From assembly GCA_012931725.1 (NCBI GenBank), contig CM022951.1, positions 77,129,905 to 77,193,904 on the forward strand: DNA of 64,000 bases. Direction: 5' to 3'. Positions 1-11,675 of this stretch are shown in pieces. Position numbers and translations under genes: made by a program. How positions within the stretch are numbered: position 1 is the first letter of the stretch; each line of letters starts with the position of its first letter. The stretch is from Litsea cubeba. Lineage: Eukaryota; Streptophyta; Magnoliopsida; Laurales; Lauraceae. The notes beneath the pieces are model-generated. The model did not search any database, was not told where the DNA came from, and was given only the letters and a program-made list of their open reading frames with translations.

Positions 1-2233
1 AATTGCTTGACATTCATGCAAAAACATAGGTTAGGGGTACTAAAGAAAGCTAGGGAGGATAATAATAAGAAAGAAAAGGGCAAATGAGAGTTGGAAGATG
101 ATAATGAGGAAGCCATGACTACGAGGCAGCCTGCCAAAGTGATGGAGAACTTAGTGGAACTACTAGCAGTGTGTATATGGCTGCCTATTTTGATTATTGA
201 TACAAAGATTATGGAAGGTATATATAGAGGAAGAACACCTAGCAGGTTTTTCTCTCCACCCACGTGGACAACCTCCTAACTGCATAATCTCTTAGCCGTA
301 GCTCGTATATTAAGCTGGGCCTAGCAGGATGGATTATGCTATATCAATCATATGTACAGTGGGACAAAATAGTACTATCGAAGTAAAATTTGATCAGGAT
401 CTAACTCATTGGTTTTTTATTTTTTTTTCAACATTTGTAATGATCTTTTTTCTAAACAGAAGATAGTGTATAATATAACTTGGAGAGAATCTGACTCCAA
501 AATAATTCTAATTTTCAGAGTGAAGCTAAGAAAAAATGTCATCAACCATGGCACAGTATAGGGCAATTTAATTAGACTCCCTTTGTCTCAAGTCATCATC
601 ATGTAACAACAGTACATAGCTATAGTTCCTTCGCTCAAACTCACGTGAAATCCTGAGGTTTTTTTTTATGAAAAATCCAAACTTTTCAAAAGAGTGCCCC
701 AATTTTTATGGGATCCGTCACTTTAAACTTCAATAAAAGTTAGTCAACTCATCATCATTATCATCTTCATCAAAGCTTTGTCGCAACCATGTTGGATCGA
801 CTCCATGAATTCTGTTTTCCATTCTATGAGAATGATTACTCATAAATTACGCGAGTAAGATCAAGCACTTGATCAATAGATTTTACAGATTGAGACCGTT
901 TGCATTATATAATCATCAAAGAAGGTTTCAACAACAGCAAAGCAGCTTGTCACCGTTTTGTCTTTGGCCTATTTTTTCCAGCTTTGTCGGCAAAATGGAG
1001 CCCACCTTCATTAATCATACCATTTTTTCCGGAAAGAGAACCTTCCAATTCCATCAACCCTGCCGTTGATGGTGGTTATTTGGTCGTTGAATTGCCAGGC
1101 CTCCTCATCCCATCCAACGGCTCTCAATCCATTTTCAGGCTTCCTCATCCCATCTAACGGCTCTCAACCCATCCCCATTCCTACGTCCATCTCGACAACG
1201 TAATTTTCATAATTAGTCATTTAATATTATATGATTGTGTGGTTTTTGTATTCATTTGTCATGAACAAGATATTGAAATCCCCCTAAGAATCTCCATGAG
1301 AAGGGAAGCTCACCCACCAAATCTTCTCCTATTCCAAGTTCTACTTTTTTTGTTTTGGTGGATCCATCTTCAGATTTTTATATTTATCGTTCCACGTCAA
1401 GTACTACTTGTAATTTGGATGGATTCTTGGGTCGATGATTATGGTTGATTGAGTTAGTTAAAGGATCTTAATATAATAGAAGATTGTATTGTAGATTCTT
1501 TTGGTTAACTTGTTGTTTTGATGGATTGTTTTGGTTAGAAGATTGCTAAGTTTCTTCATACAATTGAGAGCAAAAACAATGAAAGTTTGATAATTGTGAT
1601 GTGTGACATGTGTTGCTGCCAGAAGAACAGCAGAATGGACTAGTTTTTAACTGCTTTTATGTGAAATTTGTGTGCTGAATCTCTGGGGATTTCTAGTTGT
1701 TTGTGAGTCCCATCATAAGCTTCCAGTCTCAATCGTGTTTTTTCTTTTTTGGTTACCTTCCAGTCTTAATCTTAATCGTTATCTGATGTTTGGATACTCT
1801 GAAATCTTAGTCGTTGTCTGATAGGCTATATATCAACCGGTGAAACTAACCAATGTCACATGTACTGCAACACACTCATGGTTAAGGGATCGGTCCCTGG
1901 CTCTTCAAGATGATAGGATCACTCATAGCCAGCAGGCCAACCTAGCAAAAAAAAAAAAGTCACATGTGCTTGAGATTAGTCTTTGGAAATGTTTAGGTTT
2001 TTTTGAGAAAATTTCAGAACACAATAAACCCATTAGTCTATGGTGTTTTCTTTTAAATCTCTGAAAAAAAAATTTTGATATCTCTCTATGTTTTTATGTA
2101 AATACTTAAGAAAACTTGTTTTTAAAATTTTAGATCAAAGCTATTTTACTTTTAACGAAAATTCTAATAATGTTCAAAGAAGGAAAACTTTGAGATATTT
2201 GAAAATGAAGAATTGCTGACAAGTAATAATGTT
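1..2233. other. Intergenic stretch with no recognised gene
   Basis: I see no open frame here that resembles a known protein and no convincing splice structure. Short frames at 91-279 and 869-1448 lack family motifs. The only structured item is a 40-bp duplication listed separately. Confidence 0.5.
1096..1175. repeat. Two-copy 40-bp tandem duplication
   Basis: The segment that begins CAGGC and contains CTCATCCCATC, then AACGGCTCTCAA, occurs twice head to tail with a 40-bp period and few mismatches. No coding context was recognised. Confidence 0.75.
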
Positions 2234-2460
2234 CAAGATTTCCTCCCCTCTAAAGGGAGGAAAAGTTGTCAAGGCCATATAACTTTGCAGTACGTTTGAT
2301 CTTGCAAGATTTCGTCTTCTTTAACTAGAGGAAAAGTTGTCCACCTGCACTATGCTTATTTTGCAAGATTTTCTCCACTCTAAAGGGAGGAAAAGTTGTC
2401 AGCCATAAAACTCCCTTGCGTTGCAAGATTTGCTCCGCTCTAAAGGGAGGAAAACTTGTC
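2234..2460. repeat. Tandem array of four hairpin-forming units
   Basis: Four units begin with CAAGATTT at about 2234, 2304, 2363 and 2424 (spacing 70, 59 and 61 bp). In three of them a TTTNCTCC arm and a GGGAGGAAAA arm flank a short CTCTAAA loop, so each unit can fold into a hairpin, and each ends in GTTGTC or CTTGTC. The spacers between hairpins vary far more than the hairpins themselves. Confidence 0.8.
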
Positions 2461-2945
2461 TGTCATAAATTACATTACAATCACTTCTTAATTTACAGAT
2501 ATTAAATATATTTGCAATTTCATTAAAATAATTGCTTAGTGTTGTTAATTAATATGCTGTAATTGTACGACTACATTTGTTTCTTATTAGAAATATTTGT
2601 GTATTAATCTGAGTATTCTTTTTTAGATATTCAATAATCAATTTCAAAATGTTCAAATTGTGGACGATGGTAACAAGGTAGTTGATCTCTAATATAGATT
2701 TTGAATTACTTATTTTGTTTCGGGTTGGGAAATGGTAATTTTTCTTTTTGTTTTACCTACAAATTGTATAAAAAGTTAAAATAAGTGAGATTTTATAATT
2801 TCAAATTTATACTATAATTTATGTAATTTTAGTAAATATTTCTCCTTTTTATATTTTTATTTATTTATTTTAGGTTTCTTTTTCTTCACATTTATATACC
2901 AAAAAATAAACTAAAATTAAAAATATAGTTTTCTTTTCTTTTCTT

Positions 2946-3355
2946 GAGCTTAGCACAGGCCTTTTTTTATTGGATATAACAATCCCTTTAATTTTTTAGA
3001 TCATATAAATATTATAAAAATGAAAACACATTTACATGAGTATTTGGTGGCCATGATCATCTAATTTTTCGTGGATATGATCATGAGCTGGGGACACGCT
3101 TATTTGTGGATATATAATATACGTAACAATATTTTTTCTCTTTTACTATTATTTATATGGTTTGTTGGCCTTTCAATAACTTATTTGTAATCTTAATTTT
3201 TCAACTTAAACTATTTTAGATTTTTTACTCCTACCATTAGATAATATATTTATTTATTTTATATCTATCTTTTTTTCTTAAAATATTTGAGAAAAATTAA
3301 ATTTTAATTTTTTTTTCATTTTTGGCCCGTGTTGGGCACAACCCTCTCACACTAG
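2946..3355 (+). mobile_element. Possible Helitron-like remnant
   Basis: The right side ends GGCCCGTGTTGGGCAC, a short spacer, then CACTAG followed by T. This is the form of a Helitron 3' end (hairpin, spacer, CTAG before T). The left side has GAGCTTAGCACAGGCC in the opposite sense, resembling the hairpin of the clearer element at 23461-24069. The interior is AT-rich and non-coding. The ends are poorly matched, so this call is tentative. Confidence 0.3.
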
Positions 3356-3666
3356 TAAATAAATAATGTATTCTCTAGTTTGGCAACTCTACTAATAGAG
3401 TCAAGTGAAGTAAAATTGATTTGAAGAAAGAATAAAATATAAGTGAGTTATGATGGTTTTTTTTTTTAGTTGTTTGTTATGGAATCTTTTTGACTTTTTG
3501 TATGGAAAAGTAGAGATTTTATATATTTTAGTGGATAAAGGTAGTTGCTTTTTTACTTTGTTTAAAAAAATTAAGGCAGTTTTGAATTAAAGTAATTTTG
3601 ATGTGACATCTTATTTGAAAAATAAAGGATTTATTTGACTTTTACTATATTAGTATAATGCCGAAC

Positions 3667-5259
3667 TAGGGGTGTACACCGATCGGATTGGTGCGGATTG
3701 GGCCACCAATCCATTACCTACGGATTGACGGATTTAAAATCCGTCACCAATCCGTGGCCATTAAAATCCGATCCATGGAGGACCGGCTCGGATCGGATTA
3801 ATCAGTTCAATCCGTTAGCTCCACTTGGAACAAGCTATGAGCTGAATTACTGATCCAAACAGAAGGAAAGTGCAGTTGAAGGCCAAACCCACATTAATTT
3901 CTCCAATGCTTTCCAAGAAGGCCATCAAGAACCTCAAACCACTTTTAAGCAGACCAAAGAAAAAAGAAGGATAAAAGATAGAACCCAGGATTAGAGGAAA
4001 AGAAAAAATAACTGATACATTCAATTTACAGAGCCATCTCATACGCTCAATTACAGTCTACCTCTTCATCATTTCATCATCTCGTCACCATCACCCATCT
4101 CATACATTCAATTTACAGCCTCACTCCACACAAAAGTTGGCAAATATACATCGATACACATTGATTGGAAAATCCCCACCATTCATCTCATCATCAACAA
4201 CAACAACAACAAAAATATACCAAAAAAATAAATGAATCAAAGAGAAACCGTTCCCTTCTCCTTCTCCTCCCATTCACATTTCTACTGCAGAAAATTCTCC
4301 CCACTTGTTTTCTCCGATTGTTACCTCTACATCCAAATAGACCCTAAAACGAAACGAACAATCAAAACTCAAATCTCAAAGAAAAACTTCAAAACACATA
4401 CATCCATGCCACAAATCAAGCAGAAACACACATCGACTCAACCAAAAACCCTCATCTCAACTCAAAACACCAAAAAAAAAAAAAACCCTAAAACAACACT
4501 CTCACATCAAAAATCACAACCTCAACCCTCCCGAAATGGCATCACAACACAAGCAGAGCCATCAAATCCTTGAAATCGCACCAAAACAAAACGAGATTAA
4601 AATAAAACACAAATCAAAACCCTAAAAGCCCAACTAAAAAAAGAGAACAGGGGTAGAGAGAGAATCTAAAAATGCAAAAAGGGAAAAAAATGCTAGACCC
4701 TATTTGAAGCTGTTTCTTCCTAAAACAATGGAGGAAAAAAAAAAGAGCTTGAATCGATAACAGTCTTACCTCAAAAGAGATGAAGGAAACACGGCTGGGG
4801 TTCCTTCTTCTTCTTGTTGTCGCGGCTGGGGTTCTTCTTGTTCTTGCGAGATGAAGAAAGCACGAGAGAGAGAGAGAGAGAGAGAAGAGATGGGAGAGGG
4901 AAGGGTTTTCTCCGCCGCTGGCGGCTAGGCTAGGGATCTTCTTGTTCTTGGGAGATGAATGACCGATGGGAGAGGGAAAGGTTTTGGCCTTTCTTGGGGA
5001 TAAAGATTTGTTTACATTTGGACTCCTTAAATTTTTTTCTTTTTTTATATTTAGACATCTTAATTTAATCTAGACTCCTTAAATTTTTTTTAATTTATAT
5101 TTAATGTCAACGGATCAGATTTGGATCGAATCCGCGAATTGAGAATGAATCCGCCACCGATCCGTTGCTAATGGATTATAGGATTTTCAATCCGTCACCA
5201 ATCCGTTAGCCTTCGGATCGGATCGGATTCATGGATGATGGATTTTTTGTACACCCATA
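3667..5259. mobile_element. Non-autonomous hAT-type DNA transposon, 1.6 kb
   Basis: The left end TAGGGGTGTAC and the reverse complement of the right end TATGGGTGTAC differ at one base. They are flanked by 8-bp duplications TGCCGAAC (3659-3666) and TGCCAAAC (5260-5267), also with one mismatch. An 8-bp duplication and a [T/C]AGGGGTGTA-type terminus fit the hAT superfamily. The subterminal 150 bp on both sides is packed with CGGATTG, GATCCG and CAATCCG motifs in both senses, as expected of transposase-binding repeats. No transposase reading frame is present. The interior has a GA microsatellite at about 4866-4893 and a small duplication around GCGGCTGGGGTTC (4790-4835). Confidence 0.7.
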
Positions 5260-5928
5260 TGCCAAACTATTATAGAGAAATGTCCAATGGAGTGAAACTC
5301 GACAGCAAGCCAACCTATTAAAAATTTAAACAGCTCATTTAAAGCCATTCTAGCATAATGAATATTCTCAAATCTTACCCCAATATGAGTTAGAACGACC
5401 ATAAGATTGAGAGTTTATCAATGATAAAAAATGTGATTAACCAATCATGCATAAGACTATGGCAATCACTTTTTTTAATCAATTGGTTAACTTATAGTAG
5501 AATCAAACTATGCTTAGAGTAGAATTTAAGGATACCCAATAAATTGTTAGAAGTTTTATTTTGAGCTGCACAAACTCTCTGCTGGCCGTTGGATTTGCCA
5601 AAAGTTATTGCCATGCAACATGTCACCATAAATGTGGCCCACCTTAGATTCATGGCAATGTTCTCAGTCGAGCATGGCAGGATTCTTCATTTGCCCCTCC
5701 ACTTGAGTCGCCGCAAGATCGCGAACTCCCCGACGATAACTCGTGTCTCTCACCTGCACGCACAAACAACTCTCCCATCTCTATTCCTTTCTCTGCGGAT
5801 TTTTATCAAACACCTGACGATCATCATCGAATCGACATAGAAAGAAACGCAGACGCTCTCGCACCTCAAACTTTCACAAATCGACGAAGGTGAGAGGAGT
5901 GGAGGAAGAGAGAAGAAGGTAGTGGAAG

Positions 5929-5948
5929 ATGTCGTCGTCTTCATCTTC
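5929..5948 (+). CDS. First codons of an unidentified gene, cut by the assembly gap
   Basis: A pyrimidine-rich leader (about 5740-5928) with CT-rich and GA-rich tracts ends at AGTGGAAG-ATG, then reads Met followed by five serine codons (TCG TCG TCT TCA TCT) before the run of N. The serine-rich start and purine-rich context resemble many plant protein N-termini, including plastid-targeted ones, but six residues cannot identify a family. The sequence after the gap does not obviously continue it. The start was chosen because it is the first ATG after the leader. Confidence 0.4.
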
Positions 5949-6048
5949 NNNNNNNNNNNNNNNNNNNNNNNNNNNNNNNNNNNNNNNNNNNNNNNNNNNN
6001 NNNNNNNNNNNNNNNNNNNNNNNNNNNNNNNNNNNNNNNNNNNNNNNN
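5949..6048. other. Assembly gap of 100 N
   Basis: Exactly 100 undetermined bases, the usual placeholder for a gap of unknown size. Distances and gene continuity across it should not be trusted. Confidence 0.98.
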
Positions 6049-6183
6049 AGACCGCCAGATATAAATAAGTTTCCTCCTCTTATGGAGTCGAGAGCAAGGG
6101 GGTGAAGAGAGATAGATTTTGAGTGCTTGCAAGGCCTGGTTACACTCAGGGGTCCACTGAAATTTTAATTTTTTTCTTAAAAG

Positions 6184-6922
6184 TTAAAAGAAGGGTCTGC
6201 ACTTATCTGAAGATCTGCTGATGAAGCGATTGAGTGCGGCAGCCATGCCAGTGAGCTTTTGAACTTCTTTCGCAGTTGATGGGCTCTGTAGTCCCAAGAT
6301 GGCTGAGATTTGATCTAGGTTGGCTTCAATCCCTCTTCGTGTAACCAAGCTTCTAAGGAACTTGTCGGAACCAACGCCGAAAGCACACTTAGAGGCATTC
6401 AATTTGAACTTGAACCTCCGAAGGATGTAAAAACTTGAGCCAAATCTTCCAAATGGTTACGAGATTGTTTGGATTTGATGACCATGTTGTCGATATACAC
6501 TTGACAGTCTTACCGAGCTGAGCCTAGAACATCTTCGTGACAAGTCGCTGGTAGGTTGCCCCGCGTTCTTTAACCCAAAGGACATCACTTTGTAACAGTA
6601 GATGCCTCGAGGGGTTATGAATGCAGTCTTCTCCTCATCTGGTCTAAACATTGGTATCTGATGGTAGCCTCGATAAGCATCGAGGAAACTCATCCTATTA
6701 TCGCTGCATTGGTGTCGATCATCTGATCGATCTTCGGGAGTGGAAAGCTGTCTTAGGACATGCTTTATTGAGGTCGGTGAAGTCGACGCACACTCTCCAC
6801 TTGCCGGTTTTCTTCTTCACATCCACTGTGTTGGCTAACCAGACTGGATATTGAACTTCTCTAATCACTTCGACTTTCAGCAACTTCTCGACCTCCTCAA
6901 CCACGACCTCTGTCTGTGGCAC
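6184..6922 (-). pseudogene. Gypsy reverse transcriptase, broken
   Basis: Three minus-strand pieces cover the RT domain in order. The first (6719-6922) holds KWRVCVDFTDLNKACPK, the fingers motif. The second (6457-6693) holds DAYRGYHQI, TAFITPRG and FGLKNAG. The third (6184-6402) holds KCAFGV and the KEVQKLTGM segment found just past the thumb. The catalytic Tyr-x-Asp-Asp region (about 6500) is destroyed by a frameshift: the bases for a VYIDNMV-like sequence are there but out of frame. No active enzyme can be made. Confidence 0.85.
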
Positions 6923-7297
6923 CCCTATTCTGCGGGCTTTCTACGTCACGGGCTTTTGTTTAGGGTCCACATTCAGTCTGTGGCACATGACCTCGGGGTC
7001 GATGCCAGGCATTTCGTTGGGAGTCCAGGCGAAGACTTCTATGTTCCGCATAAGGAACACGAGGAGCTCGGATCTTTCGAGGTTGGTAAGTTGGCTTCCG
7101 AGCAAAAAAATATTTCTGGATTGTGTCGGTCGATCTTGATTTCGGTAAGATCTTCGACACTTTTCTTTTTTGGGTCTTTGCCGACCTTGTCCAGCTCTTT
7201 CTCCAGTTCTGCCTGTGTACTTGCTTCGGCTCTTTTTCTCCAGGAACTACGACCATCATGCATTGCTTTGCCATATGCTGATCTCCTTTAACCGTAA

Positions 7298-7774
7298 CTA
7301 CCTCCATCCTGCCATTTTGTCTTCCAGTGGGAATTTGAGCTTTTGGTGGAAAGTAGAGGGGACCGCCTCCATGCCGTGGAGCCACGTCCTGCCCACTATG
7401 GCATTATAAGGAGAAGGCGCGTCTACTACAAGGAAGTCGGTCATCACGGAGGCTCGTTCAACTTGGACCCTTAGGGTGACCTTTCCCTTGGGGTACACCG
7501 GTTTGGCGCTGAACCCTATCAGAGGAGTCCGGGCCTCCTGTAAGTCTTCTTCTGTGAGGCCCATCCTCTTGAAGTAATCAAAATAGAGGATCTCGGATGA
7601 ACTGCCGGGGTCGACGAGGATCCTCTGTACATTGAAATCTTTCAGCTTGAGAGTGACGATCAACGGATCGTTATGGGGAAGCTGGACTCCTTCCAGGTCC
7701 TTGTCTGAAAAACAGATCTTGGGCCGCTCGCGCCGAGCTTTCTTTGCCGCTGGTTCGAGTTCGGCTCTCATCAC
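7298..7774 (-). pseudogene. Gypsy aspartic protease region
   Basis: A 158-codon open frame on the minus strand. It contains LVDPGSSSEILYFD, the retroelement protease active-site segment (aspartate followed by a GSS turn, here DPGSS rather than DTGSS or DSGSS), and later FLVVDAPSPYNAIVGRTWL, the second conserved strand typical of plant gypsy proteases. The frame is intact over the domain, but upstream gag and downstream RT are shifted, so it is a remnant. It lies between gag (7779-9435) and RT (6184-6922), as expected. Confidence 0.85.
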
Positions 7775-7778
7775 TTCT

Positions 7779-9435
7779 TTACGTGAGAGGCCAGCCTGAC
7801 CTCGGCACGAGCTTCTTTATTTTCTTGTGAGAAGAAAGTGCCAGGTGGATGACATTGATGATTTTTTTCGACCCATCACTATCCTGCTCTCTGTCATCCC
7901 GGCGCTGTGCACGGTTGACGTTCCTGTCGCCTTCTTTGACATAATCCCTCAGGTGTCCGTCTTTAATAAGCTTTTCAAGGTACGACTTCAGGATCCTACA
8001 TTCTTCTATTTTGTGCCCATTCTGCTTGTGGTAGGCACAGAACATGTTCTGGACTCGGGAAAAGGGTCACCTTGCATGGGCTGTGACCAGCTGAAGTATG
8101 GCTGCATCTTGATTTTGTTCATAATCTTATGGATTGGTTCTTTAAAAATTAAGTTCACCGCTTAGTAGGAATTGAAGGCAGGTTTGGGCTTCTTATTGCC
8201 TGCCGAGGTGGATGTCGGGACTCGAGCCGAACTGGCTGACGTCCAGTTTCAGTTTGACTATTCTTTCCAAAATGACTTATTCTTTTTCTTGGGAGGTCGA
8301 TCTCCTTGGGCTCTGCGTGCGACGCTGTGATTTTCTCGAGCTCGGATCTCGTTGTATTCTTGAGCAATGAATCGCTTCACTCTGGCCATCAATGTTGCCA
8401 TGGTGGTCACTGGATTCCCGGCCAGATCTCTTCGAAGATCATTGCCAGGCAACGGAGCGTTCTGGAAAGCAAAATCGCAACTCCTTCTTTCGAGTTCTCA
8501 ATCTGGCTATAAACTTCCCAGAATCTTTTGGTGAACTGGGTGATGTTTCACCTTCCTTCATTTTCAGAGCCATAATATCAGAGTCAGTCTTGAGAATGAC
8601 TCTGTAGGCTTGGAACTTCTCTATAAAGAAGTTCTGGAGCTGCCGCCAATTGGAAATTGACCCTTCTGAGAGTGCACAGAATCACTTCAAGGGGAGGTCT
8701 CCTAGGCTGGAGGGAAAAGATTCTGCAATTTAGATGCCCCTCATCATCCCCAGATAGACTTCAATGAGTGAAATGCTAGAGGTGTGCAGCTGGATGAGGT
8801 CCCATCGTATAGGACGAATCTTGGGACAATGAACTTCTGGGCAGGGGAAGTCCTTTATCTCCCGAGTGAAAGGAGAGGCACCGAAATCGGTCGGAATCTA
8901 TAAATGTCCTTGCCTGGTCTCGTGTGATACCGGCTACCTCGAGATTTGCCCTGTGACCGCCTGCTTTAATGCGCTTGTCCTGCCACTCTTGTTTGTGTTG
9001 GTCTCCGACTTCTGGAAGGATTCTGACCTTCCTTTTTTAGATAGCTTCGACTGTTACTCGAGCTCTCGTCATGAGTCGGACTGAGCTTTCTCATCCAGGT
9101 AAGTCCGCAAATCTTTTTTCAGGGGACTGCAGTCCATCTGCTCTCGAGGATCTCTCTCCGAAGGATCTTGTCGTCTCGAGGTTGCTGTTCTCCCTTTCAG
9201 CTGCTGCTGGAGCTAGTGATTAGTGCATCCTTCTCCTGGATATATTGTTCTGCGCTCGAATATCTTCAAGAAGAGGGTCATAGTCTTCTCCAGGATCGTA
9301 GTCTTCGTCATCATCATCCTCCTGATGATCGAACAGACGAGGGTCCGTCTACTGCTGGAGATTCATCTCGTTGAACTCTCTCCAAGGGAGGGCCTCTTCT
9401 TCGAGGATACTTGCCGTAGTGAGGCGGGGGGAAAG
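7779..9435 (-). pseudogene. Gypsy gag remnant
   Basis: The minus-strand piece 7779-8045 contains FCAYHKQNGHKIEEC followed by LKSYLEKLIKDGHLRDYV, the Cys/His segment and following helix found at the C-terminus of plant gypsy Gag. The piece 8258-8452 contains RVKRFIAQEYNEIRARE, a Gag linker region. From 8470 to 9435 the Gag capsid region is readable only in alternating frames with stops. The N-terminal 90 or so codons are not here but match in type the gag start at 17579-17846. Confidence 0.7.
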
Positions 9436-9469
9436 TGAAGAGTAGAACGTTGGCAAGGTGGAGAAGAGG

Positions 9470-9815
9470 AAAGGAAGGGAGGAAAGGGCCAGGTATGTGT
9501 GTTTCATTCTCATTCTATTTCTTATGTTCTTTTTTTTCTTTCTCGTTTATTTTTTTTCTTCTTCTTCTTCTTTTGAATCCCATTGCTGCCATTTCAGTGG
9601 GGAATCGTGCAAGCAGTAGGGAGAATGAAGGGAGGCTTAGCTTTGGCCCAGGTATGTGGGTTTCATTCCCTTTTGCCATCTTCCATTCTTTCTCTATTTT
9701 CTTTTTTGAACCCTGTTGTTGTTGTTTGCAAGTGTTGGACCGAGTGGGCTGAGGGGAAGAGGGAGGAGAGAGAGGGCCAGGTATGTGGGTCTACTCCCTT
9801 CCTATTTCTATTCTT
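9470..9815 (+). repeat. Three imperfect copies of a polypurine plus GCCAGGTATGTG module
   Basis: At 9487, 9644 and 9773 a purine-rich run leads into G(C/G)CCAGGTATGTGNGT and then a pyrimidine-rich stretch. Spacing is about 157 and 129 bp. Each CAG-GTATGTG also resembles an exon end with a splice donor, so a triplicated untranslated exon border is possible. I recognise no protein. Confidence 0.55.
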
Positions 9816-10493
9816 TGTTCTCTCTTTCTTTTTTCTTTTTTTTTTTGGTTTTATAATGATTATTGGCTTTTATTCTTGGGTTTGTTTTTGTTTCTTATTT
9901 GGCTGATGGGTTTATCTGGGTTTTAGTTTTTTGCTTTGGCTTTCTTGTCTTATCTTGTCTGATCAGGTAAATGAGCTTGAATTGATCCTTTGGAGTGTTT
10001 GATGCTCTTTTTTCTAGATGATGATTGAATTTTTTTTCTTGGGTATTTTTTTTTCATTTGTTTGATTGGGTTTAGGGTTTTCCAATTTTTTGTTTTTTTG
10101 GGATGCTACAACTGACACCACAAGAACGGTTTTTGTTGAGTATTTAAGCTTTCTAATGATGATTGAAATCTGGGTTTTTTGTGTAAAAGAAGTGTTTTTT
10201 TTTTAATTCCACATGTTGTTTTCCACAAGAACCAGAGCAGAAAAAACAGAGGAAACCCACAAAACCCTAATAAAGAAGAGTACAGAAAACACCAACCCAA
10301 AAGAATTCATTCCCATGTAAGAATTCACTTTCTGATGGTGATGGCAATCATGGGTTCTTTTCATGGCACAGTTTGGTGGGTATAGAAAACATAAGGAACA
10401 CAGGAAGAAGAAAAACCTAAAATAAAATTAAAAGTAATTGTGCAAGTCTAGGTTTTGCTCAATTCCATCATTTGATGCAAGCAATGAACAGGG

Positions 10494-10758
10494 TGTTGTG
10501 ATCGTGTGTGCGGAAGCGTGCGATCAACAAGCAAACAATATAAACCACAATGAAGAGAATACAGATTTATGTGGTTCAGTATTTCACACTACGTCCACGG
10601 ACAAAGCTTGTCTTCTTCTTAGATTTTCCCCCAGACTAGGGTTACAACCAAAAGAGATAATATATAGTTTTTAGACAAATACTAAATTACCCCTCAACCC
10701 TAATACCAATGCATTGGGCCTACGAAACGAGCCAAAACCCAAACCCATAAACCTAACA
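10494..10758 (-). repeat. Left LTR (3' LTR in element sense) of the 1.45 kb copia
   Basis: Almost identical to 11676-11942, with only a few differences, one being a missing base in the GTTCGGTGATTTCAC segment. Starts TG and ends CA. Confidence 0.9.
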
Positions 10759-10859
10759 AATTTCCACTTGGCGAGATTTGCAGGCCACAACATTTTCCAC
10801 CTTGGCATGCAATCACACGCCTCCAAATGCGCCCGTAGGTGTCATGCACCTAAAAGTGC

Positions 10860-11655
10860 TCAAACTCGCAGGATGTTGATCAAGTCCTTAAACTTGACCC
10901 TAGTGACCACCTTGGTCAGCATATCTGCGTTTTCCAAATGCCTCTTTGCTTCTTTGTAGGTGGTACAACAGATTCTTCAACCATCGGACGTGCATATGCC
11001 ACCATATCAGAGTACCATTGAGGTTTCCAAATATTCCTTTTCGGTCTACTGGTTGCAATAGAATCTGCTTGCTCTTGTGGAGGCTCTTGAGCTTGAGTCT
11101 CCTCCTCATCTGTATCATCACCCTCTAACTCAATTGGGATGACATCAAACTCCACCTGCTTCGATTTACCATTGGCTTTGCTCTCCTCCTGAGAGCCATT
11201 TTGCTTGTTCTGTTTACACATAGCAGCTTCATCAAAAGTCACATCCCTGCTAAGAACAAGTTTCTTTGAATCGGGACACCATAGCCGGTATCCTTTCACA
11301 CCACTGCTGAAACCCAAGAATATAGCTTTCTTGGCCCTTGGATCCAACTTACTCTCTGTGACATGGTAATAAGCAGGACAACCAAATATATGCAATTTAT
11401 CATAATCAGTAGCGGGTTTTCCAAACCATACCTCAATGGGTGTTTTATCCTCGATCGCAGCAGAAGGCAACCTATTGATGAGATGACAAGCATAAGCAAC
11501 TGCCTCACCCCAAAAAGCTTTGCCTAATCCAGAATTAGACAACATACACCGAACTTTCTCCAATATAGTGCGGCTCATGCATTCTGCCACCCTATTCTGT
11601 TGCGGAGTCCCACTAACTGTGAAATGCCTCACGATCCCCTCATCCTGATGCCAGC
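10860..11655 (-). pseudogene. Copia integrase C-terminus fused to RNase H tail
   Basis: Minus-strand 10916-11632 is open and carries RHFTVSGTPQQNRVAE, INRLPSAAI, FGCPAYYHV and KAIFLGFSSGVKGYRLWCP, the end of the copia integrase core and its C-terminal domain. The catalytic Asp residues lie upstream and are missing. After a Pro/Glu-rich linker (PKRNIWKPQWYSDM) the sequence jumps, out of frame, to ENADMLTKVVTRVKFKDL, the last segment of copia RNase H, ending near 10860. The entire reverse transcriptase is deleted between them. Confidence 0.85.
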
Positions 11656-11675
11656 AGTACGGTCAACAGCCAATT

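Larger units (their letters stand above)
6170..9440 (-). mobile_element. Degraded Ty3/gypsy retrotransposon, gag to reverse transcriptase
   Basis: Reading the minus strand from 9440 down gives gag, then aspartic protease, then reverse transcriptase, the gypsy order. All frames carry stops or frameshifts. The element stops near 6170, soon after the end of the RT domain; RNase H and integrase are missing, so it is truncated toward the gap. The gag and protease motifs resemble the Tat/Athila-type elements of plants. Its gag start, primer-binding site and 5' LTR are probably the pieces at 17579-18636 in the same orientation, separated by a large insertion (see 9441-17578). Confidence 0.8.

Noticed and set aside
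6960..7385. 141-codon minus-strand frame and the plus-strand frame 6851-7291
   Set aside because: These overlap the gypsy protease to RT linker in shifted frames; the codons that match the family lie in other frames.
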